Shown here: positions 1 through 6,627 of the stretch, piece by piece | Layout: every line of letters begins with the position of its first letter | Position numbering within the stretch: the stretch's first letter is position 1 | From: Rheinheimera sp. | GTDB lineage: Bacteria > Pseudomonadota > Gammaproteobacteria > Enterobacterales > Alteromonadaceae | Reading direction: 5' to 3' | Assembly: GCF_020217005.1 (NCBI RefSeq) | Contig: NZ_JAIWOI010000227.1 | Span: forward strand, 1-10,000 | Length of the DNA: 10,000 nucleotides | Program-made: the position numbers and the translations under genes | The notes under the pieces: generated by a model | Told to the model about the DNA's origin: nothing | What the model saw: only the letters and a program-made list of their open reading frames with translations | The model's database searches: none

Positions 1-1121
1 CTCTTGTCTGCCAGGATAAAAGCCCGCTCCACTGCATGTTTCAATTCACGCACATTTCCTGGCCAGCTATGGTGTTTAATTTGGTCTAAAGCGGCTTCAG
101 ACCAGTGTTTCTGTTGCTTTTCTCTGGCATTGCAATAAGCAAGAAAATGATGTGCTAAACCACTAATGTCCCCAGCTCTATCACGCAAAGGCGGTACTTT
201 CACTGGAAACTGCGATAATCTGAAATACAAATCTTCCCGCAAAATTCCGTCCGCGACTGCCTGTTGAGGATCTCTGTTAGTTGCAGCTATCACTCTGACA
301 TTAGCCTGGTAAACTTTATTACTGCCTACAGGCCTGTATTCTCCACTTTCCAGTACCCGTAATAGTTTTACTTGTTGATCCAGCGGCATTTCCGTCACTT
401 CATCCAAAAATAAAGTGCCTCGTTCGGCTTGGGCAAATACCCCCTGATGATCACGCAGAGCGCCTGTAAAGGAACCTTTGACATGGCCAAACAGTTCACT
501 GTCAATCAACTCTGAACTTAAGGCGCCACAATTTATGGCAATAAAAGCCTGGTCAGCTCTGTGACTGGCGAGGTGCAAAGTGGTAGCCACAAGCTCCTTG
601 CCTGCACCACTTTCGCCGGCAATAAAGACGTTGGCTTCAGTGACAGCAACTTTGCGAACTGTTTTATACAAACTGAGCATAGGGGCAGAGGAGCCAACCA
701 GTAAACCAAACTGGTCCAAATCACTGCTTTGTGCTTTGGTTTTTAGCGGCACAGTAGCAGCCTGCCGATAAAAATCCTGTATAGCGTCCAGTACAGAGGT
801 CATATCAAGAGGCTGACGGAAATGGTAGCCAGCGCCAGAGCGCATCAGTTGATCCAGTACCAGGTCTGGTACGCCATTACTGACAAATATAAAGTCCATC
901 CCAGCCAAAACCTGACTGTGCTGCAACAACTCATATTGGCTTTGCTCCAGACTGGTCACTTCAATAAAAGCTAAGTCGGCAGGCTGCCTGAGTAATTGCT
1001 CAACCCAACATTCATCGGTTTGGCTTTTGCAAATCACAAAACGCCGGACAATGTCCGACGCTAGTAGTTGTGCTGTTAAATCTGGGTCCTGCACATGCAG
1101 GAACAATAATGGCTGGGTCAT
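1..1121 (-). CDS. Sigma-54-dependent transcriptional activator with degenerate receiver domain (C-terminus cut by window edge)
   Basis: Reading from ATG 1121 gives 373 codons open to the left edge. The start follows a GGAAAG-like ribosome site. Residues 1-120 have a receiver-like fold pattern but lack the acidic pair near residues 9-11, carry Glu54 where the phospho-Asp would sit (ADLAFIEV), and have Gln103 where the conserved Lys would be (FRQPLD). Residues about 138-370 are a complete-looking AAA+ sigma-54 interaction domain: Walker A GESGAGKE (169-176), sigma-54 contact loop GSFTGA (216-221), Walker B GTLFLDE (235-241), an arginine-finger region LREDLYFRL (294-302) and WPGNVREL (353-360). 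The Fis-type helix-turn-helix expected next is outside the window. The family uses ATP hydrolysis to open RpoN promoters from upstream sites. It is divergent from two genes with RpoN-like promoter elements, which it may control (inference). The class is certain; the specific regulator is not recognised. Confidence 0.93.
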   Translation of the reverse strand, partial: MTQPLLFLHVQDPDLTAQLLASDIVRRFVICKSQTDECWVEQLLRQPADLAFIEVTSLEQSQYELLQHSQVLAGMDFIFVSNGVPDLVLDQLMRSGAGYHFRQPLDMTSVLDAIQDFYRQAATVPLKTKAQSSDLDQFGLLVGSSAPMLSLYKTVRKVAVTEANVFIAGESGAGKELVATTLHLASHRADQAFIAINCGALSSELIDSELFGHVKGSFTGALRDHQGVFAQAERGTLFLDEVTEMPLDQQVKLLRVLESGEYRPVGSNKVYQANVRVIAATNRDPQQAVADGILREDLYFRLSQFPVKVPPLRDRAGDISGLAHHFLAYCNAREKQQKHWSEAALDQIKHHSWPGNVRELKHAVERAFILADK

Positions 1122-1173
1122 AAGTACTTTCCATAGCGACAGACTGTAAATTTAACAGGGAGCTTGAGTAAAA

Positions 1174-1189
1174 CTTACCGATTGGTGCT
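1174..1189. promoter_or_regulatory. Candidate upstream activator site 1 (CTTACC-N4-GGTGCT)
   Basis: Imperfect inverted repeat between the divergent sigma-54 activator and the gene at 1300. Its left half CTTACC is the exact complement of the right half GGTAAG found in the second site at 1746-1761. It lies about 62 bases upstream of the -24-like GG of the following promoter candidate, a normal distance for a bound sigma-54 activator. Its position could also allow autoregulation of the activator gene. This is a two-site motif comparison only. Confidence 0.35.
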
Positions 1190-1242
1190 CAGCTTCCGGC
1201 CAGGAAAAATCAAAAATATTTATACATCATCAACTTACATCT

Positions 1243-1258
1243 TGGTACATGAATTGAT
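1243..1258 (+). promoter_or_regulatory. Weak -24/-12 (sigma-54-like) promoter candidate
   Basis: TGGTAC-ATGAA-TTGAT keeps the -24 GG and the 10-base spacing, but the normally near-invariant GC of the -12 element is GA. If used, transcription would begin near 1268, giving a leader of about 30 bases to the ATG at 1300. An A/T-rich stretch with AATCAA (1208-1213), reminiscent of part of an IHF site, lies between it and the upstream inverted repeat. The defective -12 makes this doubtful on its own; the main support is the parallel layout in front of the next gene. Confidence 0.3.
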
Positions 1259-1299
1259 TATGAATCCACATAGTTTATTTACTATGGAGTACCCATCTC

Positions 1300-1731
1300 A
1301 TGGCCACAAACTTGCCTAATGACAGTACCAAACTACCCCATAAAGAGTTGTTAGCAGCTTTTTGTATTTTATTCCGCAAAGCCAGAGACTTTTATCAACA
1401 CAATGCTAAGGTCGCGGCACCAGCAAATTTACGCCGGCATTTGGCCATGCTGGCTGAACTTCATCAACAAATTCTACAGAAGTTACCTGCTGCAGAAAGT
1501 CAGAGCCAAAACTCAGACATGACTGCTTTGACTGAACTGCTTTGCTGGTACAGCCACGAACCTCAACAGATAGCTCTGACATCCCTTAAGCAGCTACTGA
1601 CCACTCAGTTGCAGTTGCAAAAAAAACTGATCCGGCAGTCTGACTTAGGTCAACACAGAAGCAACTTGCTGTATTTCACTGCCAGTTTACAAATTGCGGC
1701 CGATCAGTTAGCCGAACTAAAAACCAGTTGA
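1300..1731 (+). CDS. Hypothetical all-helical protein, 143 aa
   Basis: A GGAG ribosome site at 1286-1289 lies 10 bases before the ATG. The product is soluble, with no signal peptide, and rich in Leu, Gln, Ala and Lys. It breaks into about four amphipathic helices: roughly residues 13-37, 41-63, 74-109 and 115-142. This looks like a four-helix bundle. The overall pattern faintly recalls PA2169/DUF2383-type ferritin-like bundles, but I see no clear Glu/His metal set in the first helix, so no family is assigned. There are two cysteines (in the first and third helices) and no enzyme motif. It is divergent from the sigma-54 activator and 156 bases before the BON-protein gene on the same strand. 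A possible role in a shared stress response is inferred from context only. Confidence 0.75.
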   Translation: MATNLPNDSTKLPHKELLAAFCILFRKARDFYQHNAKVAAPANLRRHLAMLAELHQQILQKLPAAESQSQNSDMTALTELLCWYSHEPQQIALTSLKQLLTTQLQLQKKLIRQSDLGQHRSNLLYFTASLQIAADQLAELKTS

Positions 1732-1745
1732 ATTGGCTTGAAACT

Positions 1746-1761
1746 TTTACCGGGTGGTAAG
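1746..1761. promoter_or_regulatory. Candidate upstream activator site 2 (TTTACC-N4-GGTAAG)
   Basis: TTACC-GGGT-GGTAA is a perfect 5-bp-arm inverted repeat just after the stop of the 143-aa gene. It shares its half-sites with the motif at 1174-1189; combined, the two suggest CTTACC-N4-GGTAAG. Its centre is about 83 bases upstream of the -24 GG at 1837. That is 21 bases (about two helical turns) further than in the first control region, so the DNA face would be conserved. It is inferred to be a binding site for the neighbouring sigma-54 activator. Confidence 0.4.
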
Positions 1762-1835
1762 ACAAAATTACAAAGGCAAAATGAATGCCCCCTTAAAGAT
1801 TAATTAAATTTCATATAAATCAATACCATAAAATC

Positions 1836-1851
1836 TGGCATCAAACTGGCA
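1836..1851 (+). promoter_or_regulatory. Sigma-54 (-24/-12) promoter candidate for the BON-protein gene
   Basis: TGGCAT-CAAAC-TGGCA has the required GG (1837-1838), exactly 10 bases, then GC (1849-1850), and a good -24 hexamer; the -12 element is TGGCA instead of TTGCA. Transcription would start near 1862, leaving about 26 bases with a strong ribosome site before the ATG at 1888. AATCAA-N4-ATA at 1818-1830, within an A/T-rich stretch, is close to an IHF consensus and lies between the proposed activator site and the promoter, as in many RpoN promoters. Confidence 0.5.
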
Positions 1852-1887
1852 ATAGCTAATTGTCTCACTAACAAAAGGAGCGACATA

Positions 1888-2436
1888 ATGAAACGCACAA
1901 CATTAGCAGTGATGATCACTTTCACCTTGGCTTCAGTGTCAGCCATGGCGGCCAATGACTGGAAAGATGCCACTAAAGACGCCTGGATAGACGGTAAAGC
2001 CGAAACCACGCTGTTGCTCAATGGCAACCTGAATTCTTTTACCATAGACACCCATGTGAAAAACGGTGTGGTCACTTTAACAGGTGAAGTAGAAAGTGAT
2101 GTGGATAAAGCCTTAGCTGCAGAACTGGTAGAAGGCCTGGAAGGCGTCAGCTCAGTCGAAAACAAACTGATGGTGAAAAAAGACAGCCAAACCCATGCTG
2201 ATCCAAAAGCCATCAGTGCCTTAAAAGATGCAAAAATCGCCACTGTAGTAAAAACCAGCTTGCTGTTTGAACCTGAAACCAGTGGCACCAGCATAGATGT
2301 GGACGTCAGCAACAGCGTAGTCACACTCAGCGGTACTGTAGACTCAGACGCGGAAAAAGATTTGGCCGTTGCCAAAGCTAAAAACACTAAGGACGTGGTG
2401 GATGTAGTAGATAAACTTACCGTGTCAAAGGGTTAA
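1888..2436 (+). CDS. Secreted (periplasmic) two-BON-domain protein, OsmY-like
   Basis: A strong ribosome site AAAAGGAG (1873-1880) lies 7 bases before the ATG. The 182-residue product begins with a Sec signal peptide (MKRTTLAVMITFTLASVSAMA, cleavage likely near residue 21-22) and is therefore probably periplasmic. Two BON repeats follow, at about residues 36-98 and 114-181. Each carries the typical hydrophobic-Gly core: NGVVTLTGEVESD near 59-71 and NSVVTLSGTVDSD near 142-154. OsmY of E. coli has the same signal-plus-two-BON plan and is an envelope protein induced by osmotic and stationary-phase stress; BON domains are linked to phospholipid or envelope binding. Here the gene is next to a sigma-54 activator and has its own RpoN-like promoter, unlike RpoS-driven osmY. 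The family is confident; the physiological trigger is unknown. Confidence 0.93.
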   Translation: MKRTTLAVMITFTLASVSAMAANDWKDATKDAWIDGKAETTLLLNGNLNSFTIDTHVKNGVVTLTGEVESDVDKALAAELVEGLEGVSSVENKLMVKKDSQTHADPKAISALKDAKIATVVKTSLLFEPETSGTSIDVDVSNSVVTLSGTVDSDAEKDLAVAKAKNTKDVVDVVDKLTVSKG

Positions 2437-2448
2437 CTCCTTTAAGCT

Positions 2449-2477
2449 AAAGCCGGTCTGAATGGACCGGCTTTTTT
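2449..2477 (+). terminator. Rho-independent terminator after the BON-protein gene
   Basis: A perfect 10-bp stem (AAAGCCGGTC / GACCGGCTTT) with a 6-base loop runs into a T run (2472-2477). It begins 12 bases after the stop codon and separates the BON gene from the Rrf2 operon. Confidence 0.93.
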
Positions 2478-2566
2478 AGTTCCGGCCATACAATTTCGTT
2501 ATCTGTCTGTCGCTCCAGCGCAGCGTTTCAACGCCTTTCATCAAGATCTTCTTGCTCAGCTTTGAC

Positions 2567-2591
2567 TCATGTAATAAATTAAGTTACATGA
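2567..2591. promoter_or_regulatory. Inverted repeat over the Rrf2-regulator start codon (probable autoregulatory operator)
   Basis: TCATGTAA - 9 bases - TTACATGA is a perfect 8-bp-arm repeat whose right arm contains the ATG at 2588. A dyad of about 25 bp at the start of a self-standing repressor gene fits autorepression, and Rrf2 dimers bind repeats of this size. No convincing -35/-10 pair or Shine-Dalgarno sequence lies upstream of the ATG; TAATAA at 2572-2577 is only a poor -10. A near-leaderless transcript is therefore possible. Assignment of the binding protein is inference. Confidence 0.5.
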
Positions 2592-3037
2592 AAAGTGATA
2601 ATAAACTCTCGTCCATTTTGCATGTCATTCTGCATCTGGCTGAACATCAACAGGCCATAACATCAGAGACACTTGCTCTTTACCTGAAAACAAATCCTGT
2701 GGTGATCCGTCGTATGATGGCGGGTTTGCGTCAAGCCGGATTAGTGATCTCAGTCAAAGGCCATGGCGGTGGCTGGACTATGGCTAAGCCTCTGACGGCT
2801 ATTAGCTTACATGACGTGTATCAGGCCCTTGGCGCTCCACGTTTATTTGCTCAGGGATATCGACAGGACGCACCACAATGCCTGATAGAACAAGCGGTCA
2901 ATGCATCATTGGATAGCGCCTTCGCTGAAGCAGAACGCCTGCTTCTGCAGAAATTTATCGGCTTGAGCCTGGCTGATATAGCTGCTGATTTTAAGCTCAG
3001 ACGCCAACAACACCAGGCGACAACCACACAAGAGTAA
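2588..3037 (+). CDS. Rrf2-family transcriptional regulator, 149 aa
   Basis: I chose the ATG at 2588 because the product then begins MKSDNKLSSILHVILHLAEH, the usual start of Rrf2 proteins; an upstream in-frame TTG at 2552 would add 12 unconserved residues. A winged helix-turn-helix spans about residues 5-82: TSETLALYLKTNPVVIRRMMAGLRQAGLV as recognition region, then the wing VKGHGGGWTMAKP. A C-terminal dimerisation helix follows. Only one cysteine is present (Cys98, in APQCLIEQAV), so the three-Cys iron-sulfur site of IscR/NsrR is absent. The protein instead belongs with the YwnA/HypR-like branch, where a cysteine at about this place occurs (Cys99 of S. aureus HypR senses hypochlorite). It ends 6 bases before the flavoprotein gene, so it probably regulates that gene and itself. 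A thiol-oxidation sensing role is inferred. Confidence 0.9.
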   Translation: MKSDNKLSSILHVILHLAEHQQAITSETLALYLKTNPVVIRRMMAGLRQAGLVISVKGHGGGWTMAKPLTAISLHDVYQALGAPRLFAQGYRQDAPQCLIEQAVNASLDSAFAEAERLLLQKFIGLSLADIAADFKLRRQQHQATTTQE

Positions 3038-3043
3038 CAGACT

Positions 3044-3937
3044 ATGAACTTTGATCTGATCATTGTTGGCGGCAGCTATGCCGGGATGGCGGCAGCCTTG
3101 CAGTTAGCGCGTGCCCGACGTTCTGTACTGGTGATAGACGCGGGACAAAGACGCAACAGATTTGCCGATAGTTCACACGGCTTCTTGACTCAGGATGGGA
3201 ACAGTCCAGCAGCTATAGCTGCCACAGCGCAAGCTCAGTTGATGGCTTATCCAACACTGAAATGGCTGGACGCATCAGTGGTCAGTGCCAGTAAAATCAA
3301 GGCAGGTTTTCAGGTGAATACAGCACAACAAAGTTACCAGGCCAAACGTCTGATACTGGCCACTGGCGTGACGGATCAACTGCCTGCAATTACGGGCCTC
3401 GCAGAGCGTTGGGGCAAAACTGTGTTTCATTGCCCATACTGCCATGGCTACGAATTAAACCAAGGCCCCATAGGTGTGCTGGCGGCTGGGCCACTGGCAT
3501 TGCACCATGCGCTGATGCTGCCGGACTGGGGCCCAACCACTTTATTCACTAACGAATGCTTTGAGCCTGATGCTGAACAAAAAGCGCAGTTGCGTGCCCG
3601 GAATGTTGTGATTGAATCAAGCAAAATTCTGCAGGTTTCAGGCAAAGCTGATGTGCAGCTAGCCACTGGTAAAATACTGCAGATGGCAGGGCTTTTTACT
3701 CAACCCAACACCACAGTCAACAGCACTTTAGCAGAACAGTTGGGCTGCCAGTTTGAACCAGGGCCAATGGGGGATTTTATTCAAACCAGCGCCAGCAAAG
3801 AAACCACAGTCCCGGGCGTCTTTGCCTGTGGTGATAACGCCCGGATGGCAGGCTCAGTGGCTATTGCGATAGGAGATGGCTCGCTCGCAGGGGCTATGGC
3901 CCACCAATCTCTGCTCTTTGGCCAGCTTAGCCACTAG
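3044..3937 (+). CDS. FAD/NAD(P)-dependent oxidoreductase, thioredoxin-reductase-like, with CPYC redox centre
   Basis: The 297-residue product has the low-molecular-weight thioredoxin reductase plan. The N-terminal FAD Rossmann motif is VGGSYAGMAA (8-17) with the acidic strand end VLVIDAG (28-34). ATG appears at 107-109, a redox-active CPYC at 130-133 within HCPYCHGYE, an NAD(P)-domain nucleotide motif GVLAAGPLALHHA (144-156), and the C-terminal FAD motif GVFACGDNARMAGSVAIAIGDG (258-279). The CPYCHGYE context is that of thioredoxin-reductase-like proteins such as GliT and relatives, rather than the CATC of classical TrxB. The HRRxxxR-type NADPH-phosphate pocket of TrxB is not visible, so the electron donor and substrate are open. 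It probably oxidises or reduces a small or protein disulfide in the cytosol. It is co-transcribed with the Rrf2 regulator; the ribosome site (AGAG, 9 bases before the ATG) is weak and lies in the end of the regulator gene, suggesting translational coupling. Confidence 0.9.
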   Translation: MNFDLIIVGGSYAGMAAALQLARARRSVLVIDAGQRRNRFADSSHGFLTQDGNSPAAIAATAQAQLMAYPTLKWLDASVVSASKIKAGFQVNTAQQSYQAKRLILATGVTDQLPAITGLAERWGKTVFHCPYCHGYELNQGPIGVLAAGPLALHHALMLPDWGPTTLFTNECFEPDAEQKAQLRARNVVIESSKILQVSGKADVQLATGKILQMAGLFTQPNTTVNSTLAEQLGCQFEPGPMGDFIQTSASKETTVPGVFACGDNARMAGSVAIAIGDGSLAGAMAHQSLLFGQLSH

Positions 3938-3967
3938 CAGGTTGAGAGATTAACTGTTCTTCAAGCT

Positions 3968-3999
3968 GGTGCGGCCTGGCCAGATCTGAAGGCTGCACC
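3968..3999. repeat. Inverted repeat between convergent genes (possible weak terminator)
   Basis: GGTGCGGCCT and AGGCTGCACC form a 10-bp stem with one G-T type mismatch around a 12-base loop. It sits in the 97-base space between the convergent flavoprotein and MCP genes. No T run follows on either strand, so intrinsic termination is uncertain; it could act as an mRNA 3'-end stabiliser or Rho-assisted stop for either gene. Confidence 0.45.
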
Positions 4000-4034
4000 G
4001 GGCCGCTCTTTGTGCAACGTGAACAGGCCCCGGG

Positions 4035-5657
4035 CTACAACTTAAACCGCGTCACTAACTCGTTTAAATCGATAGCCAGCCGCGACAGCTCATGAGCTGA
4101 AGCACTGGTTTGATTAGCCCCAGCAGCAGACTGAGTGGCCAAATCGCTGATATTTACAATATTGCGATCAACCTCGCGCGCTACCTTAGCCTGCTCTTCT
4201 GCCGCACTGGCGATCACCAGATTACTATCGTTAATTTTATTGATTTGGTCAGTAATAGTTGCCAGGGCTAAGCCTGCAGCTGTCGATACCTTCAGCGCTT
4301 CCTCGGCAGTCAGACTACTTTGCTGCATAGCATCCACTGCATTGCCTGTTTCGGTACGAATTTGTGTCACTATCAGCTCAATTTCCCGGGTTGAAAGCTG
4401 AGTCCGATGCGCTAAGGCTCTTACTTCATCGGCAACTACAGCAAAACCTCGTCCCGCTTCACCAGCCCTGGCTGCTTCAATCGCAGCATTTAATGCCAGT
4501 AAATTCGTTTGTTCGGCTATAGCCCTGATCACATCCAGCACTGTGCCGATTTGCTGAGACTGGGTCGCCAATTTTTGTACCAGTTCTGAGGTTGCCGCTA
4601 CTTCTTTATTCATTCGATGAATAGAATTAACGGTATTTTCCACCTGTTGCCGCCCTTCCAGCGCTGCTTTAGCAGATTCAGCCGACGCTTCCGAGGTTGA
4701 CGTTGCGGTCTGAGCCACTTCATCCACAGCTGAACTCATTTCAGTAATAGCTGTAGCGGCCTGTTGGATTTCATCATTCTGCCGTTGCAAACCTCTGGAT
4801 GCATCATCAGTGACGGAGTTCAGTTCTTCAGCGGCGGAAGCAAGCTGAGTTGACGAGTTGGCAATATGTTGCAAGGCGTCGCGTAAATTCTGCTGCATCA
4901 ACGCCAGCGCAGTTAATAACCTGCTGGTTTCATCTTGTCCTGAGATCTCAATAGTCTGAGTCAGGTCGCCTTTGGCTACGGTTTCGGCTAAAGATAATGC
5001 TTCCTTAATAGGTACTGTAATACTGCTTGTTAAAAGCATGGCGATACTGATACTGATCACTAAGGCGGCAATAATAGCGGCCGTCACCAGCCATTGGCTG
5101 CTTTGATAAGTAGAAAAAGACTCTTCACTGATTTCCATTGAGATGGTTTTGTTCAGTTCGGATAAATTGACCAGCTCTTGCGTCATCTCATTGGAATAGT
5201 CGTTCAGTTGCTCCAATTGACCCAAGGCACTGTTTTTGTCTGAATCCAGCAGAAAAGCCACTACTTTTTGCTGACCCCCTTCATAATTAGCCTTGGCCTG
5301 CAGAAACTTGTTGTATACCTGACGTTCCCGCTCGGAGCTGATTAAAGCTTCATATTCACGCTGGTAGCGGGCCACTTCCTGCTTCACTTTGTCCAGCCTT
5401 GCCAGCGTATCTGTCTCTGCTTTCGCATTTTCGGCGGCCATCAGCCTCAGTGTGAATACCCTGACCCTCATCATATTCAGGTTCAGATTAGATAGAGTGT
5501 CCAGACTTGGGATCACCTCTGTTTCAATAGTGTCAGCAACCTGCCTCATTGAAGCCATACTGCTTAAGGCAAAGACGCCTTGCAGCAAAACCAAACTTGT
5601 GATCAGCGCAAAACCAGCCAACAACCGGCTGCGGATCCCTACTTTTCGCATCAGCAT
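4035..5657 (-). CDS. Methyl-accepting chemotaxis protein with four-helix-bundle sensor
   Basis: The product is a 540-residue inner-membrane chemoreceptor. Order: TM1 (about 13-33); a periplasmic helical sensor of about 155 residues (35-188) typical of the 4HB_MCP class; TM2 (about 189-212, [20 protein letters not shown]); HAMP (about 213-265); then the long cytoplasmic coiled-coil signalling domain. The conserved hairpin tip is at 378-413 ([32 protein letters not shown]), where CheA and CheW bind. Glu/Gln-rich helices on either side carry the likely methylation sites (for example near 297-310 and 483-493). It ends at LVTRFKL, with no NWETF-type tether for CheR/CheB. GAGG-type ribosome sites precede ATG 5657; a second ATG two codons later (5651) could be the true start. 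It is 46 bases downstream of an EamA transporter gene, with a weak terminator between. The ligand is unknown. Confidence 0.96.
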   Translation of the reverse strand: MLMRKVGIRSRLLAGFALITSLVLLQGVFALSSMASMRQVADTIETEVIPSLDTLSNLNLNMMRVRVFTLRLMAAENAKAETDTLARLDKVKQEVARYQREYEALISSERERQVYNKFLQAKANYEGGQQKVVAFLLDSDKNSALGQLEQLNDYSNEMTQELVNLSELNKTISMEISEESFSTYQSSQWLVTAAIIAALVISISIAMLLTSSITVPIKEALSLAETVAKGDLTQTIEISGQDETSRLLTALALMQQNLRDALQHIANSSTQLASAAEELNSVTDDASRGLQRQNDEIQQAATAITEMSSAVDEVAQTATSTSEASAESAKAALEGRQQVENTVNSIHRMNKEVAATSELVQKLATQSQQIGTVLDVIRAIAEQTNLLALNAAIEAARAGEAGRGFAVVADEVRALAHRTQLSTREIELIVTQIRTETGNAVDAMQQSSLTAEEALKVSTAAGLALATITDQINKINDSNLVIASAAEEQAKVAREVDRNIVNISDLATQSAAGANQTSASAHELSRLAIDLNELVTRFKL

Positions 5658-5687
5658 ACAACCCTCTTCCTCATTTCAGTGGGTACT

Positions 5688-5712
5688 AAAAAAGCCTCTC
5701 AGCTCAAGGCTC
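5688..5712 (-). terminator. Weak intrinsic terminator/attenuator at the end of the first EamA gene
   Basis: On the minus strand GAGCCT - 9 bases - AGGCTT forms a 6-bp stem (one G-T pair), followed by a run of six T (plus-strand A run 5688-5693). The stem overlaps the transporter's stop codon (TGA). The short stem suggests partial read-through into the MCP gene 30 bases on. Confidence 0.45.
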
Positions 5713-6627
5713 AGCAGCCAGTTTTTTTGGAGTATTCAACAAAGCAATGATAAAACCAGACAGCACCAGTAACACGCCAGCGTATTGAGCGGTACCGGGC
5801 AATTGGCCTGAAAATGGTATGCCAAGCCCTAAAGCAATAGCAGGAGATAAAGCCGGGAATATGGCGGCACGCCGGGTCCCCAGACAGTGTGCAGCCTTTG
5901 AGAAAGCAAATAATGCCACGACGCCGGATAACAGCCCTTGCACCAGCACTTGCTCCCACAATAATGCGGCATCAAGCATCAACAGATACCAGGGGCCTTT
6001 AAAAAACAAATACAGCGGGACATAAAACAAAGCAGAATAAACAGAAACCAGAATCAATGCTGACATGGCCGAAATATGCCAAAGCCGCACCAGCAGGATA
6101 AAAACAGCTAACATTATCCCGGACCCAATAAACATCAGATCATCGTAAATATAATGCATACCTGAGTGCCAGCCTGGCTCTACTATCAGCGTCAGGCCAG
6201 ACAGCAAAACCACTACTCCAGTAATCCAGGCCCAGCTAAATTTTTCCTTTAAGATCATTGTAGAAAACAGCATGCTGCAAAAAATCAGTACTGTCAGCTG
6301 TAAAAATGCACCATGAACTAGAGGAGAATCGCTGTAACCACCCAACCCAAACCACAACAAAAGCGGTCCGGCCAACAGGCATAGCAGTAAACTTTTAGAC
6401 CAGTGGATGTGATAAACGGCTTTATTCAGCACTAACAGAGGACAGAGCAGTAAACCTGCAGTGCAATAGCGGATCAAGGCGAGATCCCAGGCAGACATCC
6501 CCCTGACTATTCCCTGGTAGGAAACAGCCAGCCAACAGCCCCACAAGAAAGCAACAATAAGCCCATAAAACAAGCCTTCGACCAACTTGCCTTGTGATGA
6601 TAAAGCCGCACTGGTGTTCTGATCCAT
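5704..6627 (-). CDS. EamA-family (DMT superfamily) transporter, copy 1
   Basis: I place the start at ATG 6627 (MDQNTSAALSSQ), because AAGGA lies 7 bases upstream; an upstream ATG at 6675 is in frame but has no comparable site and would add 16 polar residues. The 307-residue product has about ten hydrophobic segments in two EamA repeats. The first repeat includes LIVAFLWGCWLAVSYQGI and LIRYCTAGLLLCPLLVL; the second includes LFAFSKAAHCLG and AIFPALSPAIALGLGIPF, with the Pro- and Ala-rich helix typical of the family. It is a likely inner-membrane exporter of small metabolites or amino acids driven by the ion gradient; the substrate cannot be read from sequence. It is clearly paralogous to the gene at 6956-7870 (about 40% identity by eye across its length). 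Its upstream gap contains an FNR-type box. It probably shares some transcription with the MCP gene 46 bases downstream. Confidence 0.93.
   Translation of the reverse strand: MDQNTSAALSSQGKLVEGLFYGLIVAFLWGCWLAVSYQGIVRGMSAWDLALIRYCTAGLLLCPLLVLNKAVYHIHWSKSLLLCLLAGPLLLWFGLGGYSDSPLVHGAFLQLTVLIFCSMLFSTMILKEKFSWAWITGVVVLLSGLTLIVEPGWHSGMHYIYDDLMFIGSGIMLAVFILLVRLWHISAMSALILVSVYSALFYVPLYLFFKGPWYLLMLDAALLWEQVLVQGLLSGVVALFAFSKAAHCLGTRRAAIFPALSPAIALGLGIPFSGQLPGTAQYAGVLLVLSGFIIALLNTPKKLAAEP

Noticed and set aside
459..476. GSFTGA instead of GAFTGA in the sigma-54 contact loop
   Set aside because: Ser at this position is a common variant among active sigma-54 activators; not a sign of lost function.
1800..2387. 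195-codon open frame on the minus strand opposite the BON gene
   Set aside because: The opposite strand has a signal peptide, two BON domains, a strong ribosome site and a terminator; the reverse frame is a Ser/Leu-rich shadow without a recognisable domain.
2552..2587. TTG 2552 as start of the Rrf2 regulator
   Set aside because: No ribosome site, extra residues not family-like, and it would place the dyad inside the coding sequence; ATG 2588 gives the canonical Rrf2 N-terminus.
3968..3999. Strong bidirectional terminator between the convergent genes
   Set aside because: The stem is convincing but no T run follows on either strand, so it is listed only as an inverted repeat.
5711..5959. Short open frames overlapping the EamA and MCP genes in other frames
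   Set aside because: They have no ribosome sites or domains and lie fully inside well-supported genes.
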